This document shows, one piece after another, positions 35,338-48,100 of a stretch of DNA of 64,000 bases. The stretch is from Lethocerus indicus (taxonomy: Eukaryota; Arthropoda; Insecta; Hemiptera; Belostomatidae). The stretch is from the NCBI GenBank assembly GCA_019843655.1, contig JACDQD010000010.1, positions 9,717,637 to 9,781,636 on the forward strand. The letters are read 5' to 3'. The position numbers were made by a program, and so were the translations under genes. Every line of letters begins with the position of its first letter. The stretch's first letter is position 1. The notes beneath the pieces were generated by a model. The model ran no database searches, was not told the origin of the DNA, and saw only the letters and a list, made by a program, of their open reading frames with translations.

Positions 35338-35660
35338 TGTCTTTCTAAGATTTTACGTGCGGTTGCGCGATATTAAAACTAAATTGAGATATTACGTTCG
35401 TTTATATTTGAATATGATCAAGGCCACAAATTATTTATATCAAAAACTCTCCAAACCCAGAGACAATTGCGAGTTTTGACTTGTTCGGAGAAGAATCATC
35501 AGCAATTCCTTCTTTTCGATATAACCGGGACTAGAGACCGCCGTATCTCGGTGAACAGAGTCCGCTTATATTCCGAGCTTCCGCCCTCCGGGATGAGGGT
35601 TGACGCGGTGTATTAAACAGGTCCTATTATCCGATCAATGATGCTTAGGGCGGGAGAACG

Positions 35661-35674
35661 CAATTGCGCAATTG
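35661..35674. promoter_or_regulatory. 14-bp palindrome beside E2F-like sites
   Basis: caattgcgcaattg is an exact palindrome. It overlaps or adjoins ttggcggga (about 35672-35680), followed at about 35700 by ttggcggaa, both close to the E2F consensus TTSGCGGGAA. These short matches could be chance in a GC-rich patch. Confidence 0.2.
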
Positions 35675-36621
35675 GCGGGAGAAATGTCCTATTGTTAAAT
35701 TGGCGGAAAAAAGAATCTAGCTCTGCTTGGGCGGTTCGAAGCCTCCAACTGAAGGGGGGACACACTTGTAGACGTTTCCGAGTACATGACATCTCACTGT
35801 AGCATCCACATCCCAGTACCTGACTAAAATATGACTCCCGATGATTATTCCGTTTTCAATTTCCAGTCTCCGCTAATCGAAACTTTCAAAAGAAATCACA
35901 GCTTTCAAATCATCTTTGCCTAATCGCAAATATATTAATTAGGCAATTATCAATAAATGCTAGCTCGTATAAAATGAATGAGGATATTGAATAGAGGGAT
36001 TTTGCCATCGGTCATTTAGACAGAAGACCAACAAGAAATAAAGAGGAATAAATTAGTTCAAACCTTAATTTTAAGAAGCAGTCACCAGGATTCGTAAGTA
36101 AAATATTTACTCCCAATAGAAAGAATTAACTAAAAACAAAGAACTGTTATATAATTATTTTATGAATTTTTCATTGATAATATTATCTAATACCACCCCC
36201 CCGCGGATTTATTATCTCATTTATATTTTTTTATAATGGCGTCCTTGAATATTCCCACGATACATGACGCTCTAATTGATGTTTCCTCATTATCTAAAAA
36301 AAGAAAATACTGGAGTCTACAGCGTAAATTAAAGGCAGTATTTACAGGGCCTATTTCTAGTATTGTACGTTTCATTGTATTTTATTGTCGCTATTCGGTC
36401 CAGATTACGAATCTGGTACAAATGCGTAGACAGCGGACTGAAGAAAGGAAGAAAACTGTGGCAGATCTCTATCGGTTGGCGACAGTTTAACTGCGATCGT
36501 ATCTCTTGTTGCCGTGGCGGGCATTTTTTTGCCTTTCTGGCGTCGGCAAACAACTTCTCTCTGAGATGCGGTAATTAAAATCACGGCGGCGGAGAAGGAA
36601 AAGAAACAACGCTCTGTCGGG

Positions 36622-36644
36622 CTGCCCCATTTTTCATGGGGCAG
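36622..36644. repeat. Perfect 9-bp GC-rich hairpin
   Basis: ctgccccat, loop ttttc, atggggcag. It is the strongest short hairpin noticed in the window. It lies at the edge of a GC island with no visible gene. Confidence 0.5.
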
Positions 36645-39600
36645 TGACATGACATACCCCCGAGGCAATTAACGGGGTAGCAGGAGGACAGTTACGCGAA
36701 TACCCCGACAATACAGCAATTACAATAGGCGATACGAAATTGTCTGAGTTCAACATCACCACTTATATGATCCTCCTTCCTCGACCAATCGATGGAAAGA
36801 AATTGGTCAAAAAAATCGGAAGGGTTAGTCACTATCGATATGATATGAGATTTAAATCGAATTAATTCCCATCAAAAAGGACGATAAAACCGAAAAATAT
36901 AACCACTATAAATTTAGCGACGGGTCCACATGATGAAAATCCTGGCCTAGACTTTTACCGCGCCTATATACACACACTTAATAAACCATGGAATAACGAA
37001 TTTCAGAAAATACATTCTAAGAGGACAAAAAATTAATTAAAATTCTGCCTAACAATATGCAACTCAGAGACGCACTCTAAATATGTTGACCATTGCCTAC
37101 CAGTTAATTTACTTTCTGTGTATACTTACTTTCGCGAAAATGTACTTTATATTCGTTAATACAAAATATTATATTACCCTGTACTATTCTGCTGAGGTGA
37201 CAATGTGAGACTAACACGCGTGGTCACGTATCCGTGACGTTGCTAACAGAAGAACGCCTTTTTTGTGGTCCATTGGAGCGTCAAAAGTAAATGAAGTCAA
37301 TGCCGCTTGTTTGAGCAAACCGGGCGCCTTCCCTTCCAAAGAAGTACACCGGGACTTTAAAACTAGGCCCAACCAGAGTGTGGATCTTACGATAATACAA
37401 TCTGCATACGCACATATTTTTCGTCGTCTATTTGCTCTGAAGCCCCGAAGATAAATATTTACGCGCTTCCTCCTATTCCGGCCGGGAGACGTCACCGGCG
37501 TAAATTCTGTTTGTCCTCCTTCAACTCCACCCTGGGCGGATAAATCCCAGAAAGTGTATTTTTTTTTCTCAAAAGCCGGCCCCGTTTTTTGGACACTTTC
37601 CAGGACTTCTGCACGGCGTCCGGTAGGGCGACTTCGGCGGTGTGAATTATACCCACTGCCCTGGCGAATATAACTAGGTTTTTGTCCGAAGCCCGAGAGG
37701 GAGAACGGGGGCCCTTTTTTACACGGGGGGGCCATAAATCCAGGGGAGGAAGGAGGGACGGCTGGGGGGAGAAAAGCCTTCCTGAAACCTCCGGGAGTTG
37801 ATTTTTCCACAGACGCGCATATCCACCGAGGAATTAGTGAAAGAGTCAAGCTTTATTGTGTCGAATAAGGGTCACATGGTAAACGCTTACCCGCAGCCAA
37901 ACAAATAACCACGGACATTATATTTTCTGGGACTACGAACCTTTGTGATTCTGGGACAGAGAGAATTTCCGAAAAAAACTTTTACATGGCCGAAATTTCA
38001 GATATTGGGAATTGGGACCACAAACATTGTAGCGACGTCTGTAACTTGTTCACAAGTGCGAAATACGTGGCTTTTATAGAAAAATTGAGAAATACGTGCT
38101 ATTTAAAGGAATTTTAATAATGAAATAAACAAAATATTAACCCAGATAAAGAAGAAACTAATATAATGAATTTAGATTTTCTGGAAGTTCATTCTGAGAG
38201 GACTATAGCCCCCTCAAGCTAGCCTGCCATCATTAAAAGGAAATCATTAAATAATACGATAATCAATAACCGGACCGCTATCCCGTAATTTCATCGTTAC
38301 TAGTAACAAAATAAAAGTGTTTACTTACAATGACGCCATTAAAAATTGCATAAATTCCAGTAAAAAATTAATTTAAATGGCTAATATAAAGGGAAAAAAA
38401 TGATATTTCATCCGAACGAAATTTGCCTGTACAATTTCCGCTTTACATATTTCCATGATTTCCATGCGGGGAAGTAGCAACCGAGGATCGTTTATTTCCG
38501 AACATCTTTTTTCTTTTCGGTCGCCCTCTCCCCACCCCGACAAAAAAAATAAATAAAAGGTACGACGGGAGGGGTAAAAATATGGACCCGAAAAACGAGG
38601 TCGGTAACATCGGCGGGTAAACAGAGCGGGAGAGGGTCCATGAATATTTAAAAACTACAATCCGGTTAGCCGGGTAAAGGGAGGGCGGGCGGGGGGGGGG
38701 GTTTCGAGCCGCACATCCCTGCCAACCGCAAACCTGAAACCGACAGCTCAACCGAAACCCGGAAACAACACGCTCGCGGGTGAAACTGAAACCCGCTGTC
38801 TGATTGGACACGACGTGTCGTTCTCCCTCCTCGGGTAAACTAATTTACTAGTTTCCAATATGTAACAAAACTCTTAAGGTTTACCTTACAATGACTTTAC
38901 TTTTTTTAAGGCATTAACCCAGCTATAATTTATTTCATATTATTCTATATAATTTTGGTTTACTGATTTCCCTGATAAACAGTTTTTTGTTTGGTTTTTC
39001 AAGTTCATTCACTCTTATGCGTGCATTGACTTGCTTGATTGGACTCAAGTATTTCTGTAACCTTTAATTCTGAATTCTGAAATTTATTCCTATTTCTCCT
39101 GGCCTCATTCGGAAGAAATTTAAAGAAAGTTACTTCACTTTTTTTTGGGTTGGGCTTTTTTCTTTGGCTCGCGTGATTGTTTTGCTCTGTGAATCATCTT
39201 GCGAATAATACCACAGAAAATTAGTTAATAGTGTACATAGGTTCATCATAGCTCAACATTCCTACGGTATTGCATTTTGAACGCAGAAAAAACCTGCCCG
39301 AACATTCAGGACTAGTAGAGAGGTCCGCGAGAACCTCTGTCTAAAGACAACAAAAACCTCATTAAAACCCCACTTAGGCAGACTGTTGGGCCCCCTTAAT
39401 TGTTACCCAGCAGCCCTTTCGGTCCGCCCAAAACTTTTTTTTAGCCCCGGCGAAACTTCCCTATAAATTGTAAACTCCGTAATTTCATCCAGAAGCGGCG
39501 GCAGGAAAAAATATTCAAAAATTAAAAAAAAAAAGAAGGAAGGTTTTTAACGTTATATATTTTAAGTTAAACCGCCGGTTGATGAAATTGGCCCCCGGGG

Positions 39601-42066
39601 TTCTTTTAAGAGGCGAGGAGGTGGTGGGTGGTTAAGGCGGGGGGCAGGGAGGTGGAGTACGTTTTCATTCTGCCTTAGGAAATAAAACTTTATATTGGAG
39701 GGACCGCGGTTTTAAAAGGGCCGCCGTGCTACCCTTCCCCCCACTCTTATTCTTTGATCCCTAGGATTAATTAGTCGGGGGAGAAAAGCTTTTAAAATAT
39801 TAGAAACGTTAATGAGAAACTGCCGCCGCCGCCCGCTGTGCCAGCGTTAATTGAGGCGTTTTCGACCCGCCCCGAAGGACAACGCGGCTCCAAATCCTCA
39901 ACCGCGGTTAATTAATGTCCGGGCTAAATGTCTTTTCAATGGGATTCAATGGGGCCCGGCACGCTGTCCAGGGCTTGAAGTATGAAAAGATGGACTGATT
40001 CGAGGTTCAATTTATCGGAAAGATTTCTAAGGATTATCAATCGACGGCAATTATAACTACTTTTTAAACCGCCCCCTCTCACCAAAAAAAAATCAACTGT
40101 TTCAATAATATAAAATCTGAATAGATTGAAAGGTACTTATTGAATACCCGTGGCCGAATAGTTAAATACATCACGATTCTTGTTTTTTGTTCATTTTATT
40201 GAAAAAACCCGACAACAGAGATTCCGTAGTGTTTCTTTATAGAAAAAAAACGCACAATTATGATAACAAATTTTATTTTGTCTTCGCGGACATTGGAACG
40301 ACAAAAGGATTCCCAACCTTTCGAAGTATCGCCTTTTTAGACTAGCAGTACGTACTCTCCGGCCACACAACGGTTCAAGTGTTGCACTAAGGTTAAAGAA
40401 CTGGCAACAAGCAGTTTGTTGCAGGAGGGGAGGGCAGAATGCTCTTCAAAACACGTAAAAGTCTTTCCGGAGCTGCTCGTTCACATTACGGGACGGCTTT
40501 CGAGGAAGCTTTCGAAAGCTGGCGGAGTGGTAAGTTGGTCCTGAGGAGGCCATTACCCGCGAGGGTTTGAGGGGGTGGGGGTAACTCGATAAAAGGTAAA
40601 TAACCGTGTTACTCCTACCGAAAATGGCTCCGCGGAACTTGCCACTTCCCGGACTTAAGCGAACTTTAAACTGTTCAATGAATGCTTGAGGACACACACA
40701 GCGCGGGGCACGCGTGGTCGGGAAGTCGATGCGACCTCAAATAATGTCTCGGTAATGGGGCCGCCGCTTCAAGTTGCCACTTCACTTATGGCGTTACCTA
40801 CTCGCATCTTCTGCTATAGGGCAGGCGCATTTAGAATTCCCAAGAAGTCCATATTCCGACGCATAATGCATATATTGTAACGCATAATGCAACACTCGAG
40901 TATTCGAATGATTCAAATTATTATGAAGGGGGGAGGGAAACGTGTCCAGATAACCTACATATCCGCACGTAATAATAGTATAATAGCAGTGAACAGAAGG
41001 AGAAGATATGATTAAAATTGTATGCTCGTTAAATGAGTTAACGTTGCCTCAACGTACCTCACACATATGACGCTAACTCACGTTCTGATTAATTCTAGGT
41101 TTAGAACCCGCTTAATGATCTTATTCTTATAATGAATACATCAGTCAGGTGAAAGTCGACAATGGATGCGACAGGCGATCGCAATTATATTTATGCTATA
41201 ATTATATCCGTTACCGACAATGAATAAGCCGGTCTGGAGTGGGGAAATTCAACAGTTCAATTGCAAAATGCAATGTCAGACTGCTGCCTTCGGTTCATCT
41301 TTCGGCAGCTTAGCACGTCATGCGGCCTGTGTCGCCAAACTAGGTGACTGATGCTTAAAATATGACTGAAAAATGTACGCCTGTTCCAGAAGTTGGTGGC
41401 GCTGATCGGACTTTAAACAGCTTCCCGGGGACGTAATGTCTTAAGCCTGGGTTCGCTCACAACTTTCGCATCGAGGCGTCGAGAAAAGGTTTGGCAGTTC
41501 AACTGATGGTGATTTTAAATCTAAATTCAAATTACGCTTAAACTTCCCATACGGGAAGCAATTGCACAGGAACTAATATAGTAAATTTGCTTATACGAGA
41601 TTGAGGATCATTAACTCGAGTGTAATCAATTAGAACTATTACAGTACGGAGCCCGAGGAAGTGTTAACCGATTCTCAAAGGTAACGTCAAGCGCATACAG
41701 TTTTTATTACATTTTAAATAAGAACATTTATTTTAAGTAAGTACCAAAACTGTACTAATTTTTGGAGTAGAAAATCTGGAATTTTGTAGCACATTTGCCC
41801 CTAAGTTAGTGAAAGGGGGTGGACCATCCCCTAATATTACATTTGATCTGGGATATTTAAAATATTTGAAAACAAATCAAGGGAATTTAGCAAAAGTAAG
41901 GAGGTAAATTGATTTCGTACTGGCCGTGAAAACAAAATGCGAGATCGCACTCGAAGCTCACCTCAACCGTGAAACGGCAGGGAAATCGCGAAAAAAAATA
42001 ATCCATCACTAGAATTCTGCGCAGGGTTAAATCGGGGGATGAATGCAGACAGCGTTCGGCCCTTAC

Positions 42067-42169
42067 TTGCCCCCGTACGGTATACCGGGAATACAGCGAG
42101 TGGGCGAACACTCCAGCAGAGGCCATTGTCCGTACTTGGGAGCCGCGTGGGGGCGGGAGGGTGCTTGTT
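42067..42169 (-). CDS. Candidate 103-nt exon (minus strand), weak
   Basis: On the minus strand the pyrimidine-rich tract ccctccgcttattgtctttcag (to 42170), written here only to locate the acceptor, precedes 103 nt open in two frames. A good donor, CAA|GTAAGG, follows at 42067/42066. Neither frame (one containing LPSTDNGLCWSV, the other MASAGVFAHSLYSRY) resembles a known domain. The region is GC-rich, so open frames are expected by chance. It would lie between the 52.7-kb exon and the first recursive site. Confidence 0.15.
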
Positions 42170-42897
42170 CTGAAAGACAATAAGCGGAGGGACGTGGGGG
42201 AAACTGGCAGACGAGTCGCATAACAATTCAACCGCGGATGAAATCGGGAACGGGATCAAATAGGCCAGAGCGGCTCTGAACAACGCTTCACGGGCAATCG
42301 GATCACGAGAGCTATACCAAGAATCATCCTACGAACAGGAGTTGCGGGGTCAGGTACAACAAACGCATTCGGTATATACCTATATAATCGATTATTGTTT
42401 ATTAAATGGCAACAGCGTTAACAACGGTAAATGAAAAATTTCATTTACAATTAGAGAGAATAGTCCAAAACAAAATTTAGGAAACTCCACCCAAGACAAT
42501 TTAAATATACATAACTCTTGTATCTGTTATAGAACAAAAAATTAAACTAGCCGGCTGATGTTCAAACGTGGTACAGAATTAATAGGGACTTGCAAATAAT
42601 TGAATGAACTTAAAGTAAACCACGTATAGACACTGTTAATTCAGTGTTTCCAACATCCGATTTTACACGAAACATCCAAGCGCCACAGTTCCCCGAAATA
42701 AAAGAACGGCCGGGGGTGTCTTAACGATAACGACCCGCGCTCTTCCCCCAACCATCAACCGTTAACACACCCCCGAGTACGATAGTTTTAATGCGATCCG
42801 GAGAGTTTTCCGAAAGGGGGATTGAAGCCGGGGAAGCGGGGGAAGGGGGGATTGCCCTTCGCAATCTTTACCCCTCATATCGATCCCGGGCCGGGGA

Positions 42898-42925
42898 GAA
42901 AGAGAGAGAGAGAGAGAGAGAGAGA
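42898..42925. repeat. (GA)n microsatellite
   Basis: About 13 uninterrupted GA/AG units in a GC-rich island. Confidence 0.95.
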
Positions 42926-45115
42926 AGGGAAACGAGAGCGAACGAACAAAGACAGAGATATAGGGAAGAGGGGGTGGTAGGGAGCGGGACGGAGATACCT
43001 CTTTCGGTGCGTACCTCTCAACCCGCCCATATAACCTATCACTCCGTTTCCGCATCCGAGACCCAACAATTATCCGTTGCTCGCACTACTCGCCAGAATA
43101 CTGTATTATGGGAGAAGAAAAGGGCCTCCTGAGATGGAATCCGGCGAAATTACACGGGCTTTGTCTAAGAAGGCGCAAATGGTTCGAATCGGTAATTGAA
43201 TCCTACGACAAAATCCTTGACGAAAGTATCTTTGACGAAGAACAGCGGTGAAAACCAACGGTAAGAATTAAGAGTACACAAATTAGTAACATAGAATGAA
43301 CTAAAAAAACAATAAAAAGACTGTCGCTACAATTGTTTCCTTATTATTGGTTCTTTTGTTTTCATATCCGCCCTTCTCTGTTACTGTTGACTGTAAAACA
43401 TTATAAATTCTCTATTGATAAATATACCCATTGCTATTTATTAGATTAATGGAATTTTTAGAAGCATCAAATAAATCACAGTGTACCATATGATGGGGTA
43501 CGATTTCACCCCTCCCTATTATTTAAATAACAAATCTTTTATAAAATTCATCACCAGTACTCAAAGTGTACGTAGCATATTTACAGAGTCGAACAAGCGA
43601 TAAACTAATTCGAATGGCGCGTTCGGATTATCCGTACGTGCGATTGGGCAAAGTATTATAAATCTCGTCCTTATCCTCTATTTGTCCGGCCGGTGGAGGA
43701 ACATACTACCCGGCTCTGTTGACCCCTTATTTATGAGCTCCCCGCCGGCTTCGAGCCAGGGGGCAACCCCCTCTGATTAAACGCCTAATCGAGTACCGAT
43801 GACGCACGCCGGCTATCGCTCAACCCGTAGAAGAACCGAGCCCTTAAATCGGTACAAGAGCGGGGGCCGAATTCACTAGAGTAGCAAAAAAAATTCTGTT
43901 TGTTTTCAATTCGCTTGATGTGAAGTACGGGGCGTTTTGATGCGCGAAACTAACGATGTCACTGCGGGGAACGGATCGACCGGTTGTTTACCACCAAGCT
44001 GGACCGGTTCCAGAAAAGGAGATACACGTTAGCAAGACCTACCGGGGACAAACAACGCGAGAGAATCGTATACAATGTCCGGCCGTGAGCGCTCAAACTT
44101 CCGAAAAGATATTGTTCGGATATTGTAAACTAGGGACGCATTTTGCCCCAAATAAATAAGCTTCAAAATATTGTCCGCGTCACTGTTAGTATTGACAGGG
44201 TATCCAGGCGACAGGAGCGACTATCACAAACCCCAATTACTTTCGAGGAATCGTCGAATCGTTCTACCCCGAACACGGCCCATTTCAGGCTCGCTCGGCT
44301 GACACCACGCCTTTTGCCCTTTATTGGTAGCTCTTCAGGTACCGGGGGTCTAGAGGCGTGACCTCCCGCTCCAATTGTCCCGAAACGCCTTCCGCTATCG
44401 TCTCCCTTTCAACCGCCGCCCCTTTAATTGTTGGAAAAACAATCGCCGGCTTAATTCCCTCGACCCTCGGCCACCTAATCGACCTCGCGCTGGATTAACG
44501 TTTCCTTCCGGTCATTAAGGGCTTCTCGGACGGCCCTCGAAAGCATTGTTGTGAACAAGGAGTCGGAGTCGAGATTTATGGGCCTAATCCGTCCTCGTTT
44601 TCTTTTCTTATTTCCCATTTTAATCAACCGATAATCAGAAGTCAGGTATTGTCATTCTCCAGCAAATTCTCCAAAACGTCCCAATAAAAACCCATTAGGA
44701 TCCTCCTGCAAATATGTCTTATTCCGAACCCACTCGAGTGGAATTAGTTTTCTTCGTTGGCAAATGTGAATTCAATTAGCTCCAGTACACACAGTTAACA
44801 GTTCAAAATGTTTAAACAAACTGAATTTAAAAACAAATAACTAGTCCTCTGGGGACGGGATCCGAAACCAACAGAACATTTTAGACGGCGCTATCCTTTC
44901 TGAAGTTAACGGATAACTGACTCAGCGAGAGAGTAAAACTATAAATCCGCAGTTTCTGCCTCCGAGTTAATAGAAGAGAATTAGCAATATTTCATACAAC
45001 TTCGTACCCCCCTTCGTCGGCCACACACACATATAGAGCGCATCAGATTCGGGAACACGCTGGCAGGAAGGAAACAATGTTCGCCGGGGAAACGATATTA
45101 ATTACTGTCGCGCCC

Positions 45116-45129
45116 GTTCCCAAGGCAAC
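45116..45129. promoter_or_regulatory. RFX-type X-box
   Basis: gttcccaaggcaac fits the imperfect-palindrome X-box bound by RFX factors (GTTNCC, spacer, GGNAAC). It lies in a GC island with ttaatta-like sites nearby. A related sequence occurs at 51456. This is a motif match only. Confidence 0.25.
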
Positions 45130-48100
45130 GGCCCTTCTAATTAAAGGGAAGACATAGACGTCTACCGCCGCCGCATTGGGCCAACAGCCGCTGTGATATA
45201 GGGCGGCTAAATTAGCTCACAATAAAGTTCCCTTCGTGCACGGTCTGGTGATGGAACGGCCGATAATCCTTAGGCGTGCTGCGGTCCTTCTTTAAATTAT
45301 TAAATGAAGAAGGGGTCGATTATGGAGCGAACTCATTCGTAATAACAAGAAAAAATATTCACGCCTAATGTAAATTTAAATTTTAGTCATCCCTGAAACA
45401 CAAATTAGGGTTAATCAGATATAACTGAACCCTCCCTGGGAATTCATTATCTATAAGATTTATACAGTTCAGTACGATATAAATTACAATATACATTAGA
45501 AAATTAACATTAAGATTAACGAACATTTCCACAATATTCAAGAATATAGTATCGTTTACGATAGTTATCGACAAATAAAAATGATGTAAAAACTGATGAT
45601 TGTTCAAATGTAATAATTTTAATTCCTATAATACTTTATTTTGTGATTTAGATTCGCACAGTGGACAAATAATTGATATCAGTAACAAGAGATATTTACA
45701 ACCCTGGAATTAAGTAGCACGCGCTTGGAGATCAATTCGAACTCAAATTTCACCGACGAGTATTCCGAAGGAATAGCCCGGGACACTAATTAATTCCTTA
45801 CTATTGCCTTTATAAATACACACCAGTTAATCACAGTAAGAGGAATAAAATCCTGGCCTTATTTTATCCGGATTACAGCCCGCAGGGGTTTTAATGGCGA
45901 TACTAATCAGAAGGGACCTTAATTAAGCGGGAAACGATAGGGTACTGATTCATTGTATAATCCGTAATTCACCGAAAATACGGCAAAATTATATCTGAAA
46001 TGCGAGATAAATTGGTTCTTATCCGATTTTATTTCTAGAAAGAATGATATAAGATTTTATACAATATACGAGAAGATACTCTTCTCAAACGCCTATATAC
46101 ACAATAACAAATCAGAGATAATAAATTATTTCTGGCGTCTCAATAAATCAGTAAGGAAAGTTAGTCGCTTATGGGTTATTGAATACATGAACTCGAAATC
46201 TCGAAAAATACCCATGTAGTCGGCAACAGACATGCCTAAGCGCCTGGCTAATTTATTGTCGGAATATTACTGACGATAGCGAAACTCCGAAACGATAACA
46301 GAAGTCCAAATAAGGGGGTGGGTTATTAGTTTCTAGACAGAAATAATGGTGTATCTCGTTAGCGACTGGTCTATGACTACCAGTTGGGTACTGCAGCGAC
46401 GGCCGTTGGGGGCGGGAAAAATCGATTCTCCAATTAGAAAGCCCGACGGGAGACTCGAAACTGAACATAAAAATTATGCTGTCGGCCATTTGTACTCCGA
46501 ACTCCGAAAAATAATAAGGCGGGCACCCCGATATTCAATTACAGTGTCTACTAATTCTCCGGGGATAAGAAATTAGGGGTGGGGGCGGTGGGGAGAAGAC
46601 ATTGAATTTGCTCTTATCTCGAGTGGGGAGCGGGGATGACTCCGTGGTTTCTTTTTGTGAAAATTCATAACGAAAATAATTGGAGAGAAGGCGACGTTCG
46701 GGAAGGGGGGAGCAGCCTTAGTTAGGCGCCGGAATGAGCCTTGAGAGGAGCACGCCCGCCACCGCCCTAATCAGCACCTAATCAGAGGCTTACCCTTATT
46801 CCCCGGATATTGAATTATTTTTTTAATTAAATTACTATTTCTGTTCAATTCGTTGCAGTGCGAAACAAAATTATTTCTATGCTCTGACTCTTGATAAGAA
46901 ACCCATACAAAAAAAAATAATATCTACAAAAAATTTGTTCATTGTAAAAACTAAAATTGTAAGATAATAAAACAATAAAAAAATCATGGAATCAATCCCA
47001 GAATGTGAGTTTATATACAAACATCATGGGACGAAACACAAGCTTATCATTGATGTAATATGTACACACATACGTGCAAATTTTATGACTAATGGTAGTT
47101 TGTAATAGGATGAAGTGCTGTACAAGAGGCAAAGAGGCTTGATGTTGGCGTAAAGAACAGCACAAATTTGCTGTGTGACTTAACAGGCTGAACAGAAGTT
47201 TCGGTACTCACAGAAATGTATTCTCTATAATTTTATTCCCTATCCTACACTTCATAGTTCAAGAACAGTTAACCAGGTATTGTGACAATAAAACGCAGTC
47301 ACGGCGCAGGGTGATACGGAAGCAAAAAATAAACTGACAGGGAGGCAGCCGCCACAAAAGTTTTTCTGGACATTAGGCGAGGACTTTGAGAATAGACAGA
47401 AGAAACTAAGCTTATAACGTAATGAATGTATATTAAGGCGCTTCGTAAAAGAGGCCTATTCGGAGGGAAGGCCTCGGGTTGGGGAAATGAACAGGTTTTT
47501 ACTTAGGGGCGGGACCGGGGCCGTTTTGCGGCGTGCGGGGTAGCGGGAGGGGGGGCAAAAACCCGGCAAAAGCCCAGGACTTAATTGAAACGGGAATCGG
47601 CGTCGCCAACAGCACCGGGCTAACCGAATTGAGCTGCAAATGAACCGTCGCCTCACTTCAGTTTGCGCGTTATCAATACCGCCTCAATTCTATCTCAAAA
47701 AAAATTTCGCTTCATGGCGATATCAACGCATGATTTCATGTTTATGATATAGGAAAGAATATTTGAGTTTGAAACATACAGAACTGAAAATATAAACATT
47801 AACAAGAGGATCTCTTCAAGTTTGAGCCAATAATAAAAAATACCTACTCTAGCCTAAAACTGCTTCGTCAATATAAAAAAGAGCAGAAATAAAGGCTCAG
47901 AGTATAGAAGTTGTTTAACTACAGAATAAAAGTTGAAGTTCATCAGTTCCATTAAAATTGAAGAAGAGGCTTTTTGAGCCAACCAGGATTCCGGAAGAGG
48001 CAGGATCGAGGTCTCACATTCATTAAAATTCGTACTGTCGTTACTCATTTTGGAACTAGGGAATAAGCCAGAGATTAAATCTGTCCCAACTGTTTCACGG

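Larger units (their letters stand above)
35338..42066. other. Spacer with GC islands, no supported gene
   Basis: GC-rich islands lie near 35520-35760, 36490-36680, 37440-37830, 38440-38830 and 39390-39970. The 212-codon minus-strand open frame (37211-37849, the longest in the window) is within one island. It is proline- and basic-rich without recognisable domain order. G runs occur at about 38691-38701. Contents listed separately: the palindrome at 35661 and the hairpin at 36622. Confidence 0.45.

Noticed and set aside
37211..37849. Longest open frame in the window (212 codons, minus strand)
   Set aside because: It lies in a GC-rich island where stops are rare, has no recognisable domain and includes runs encoded by poly-C and poly-T tracts. 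No supporting splice pattern.
42791..43132. 113-codon frame across the GA microsatellite
   Set aside because: The frame encodes an arginine-glutamate run from the simple repeat; overlapping frames on both strands are open.
43181..43190. B-box-like ggttcgaatc
   Set aside because: No T-arm pairing, A-box or acceptor stem.
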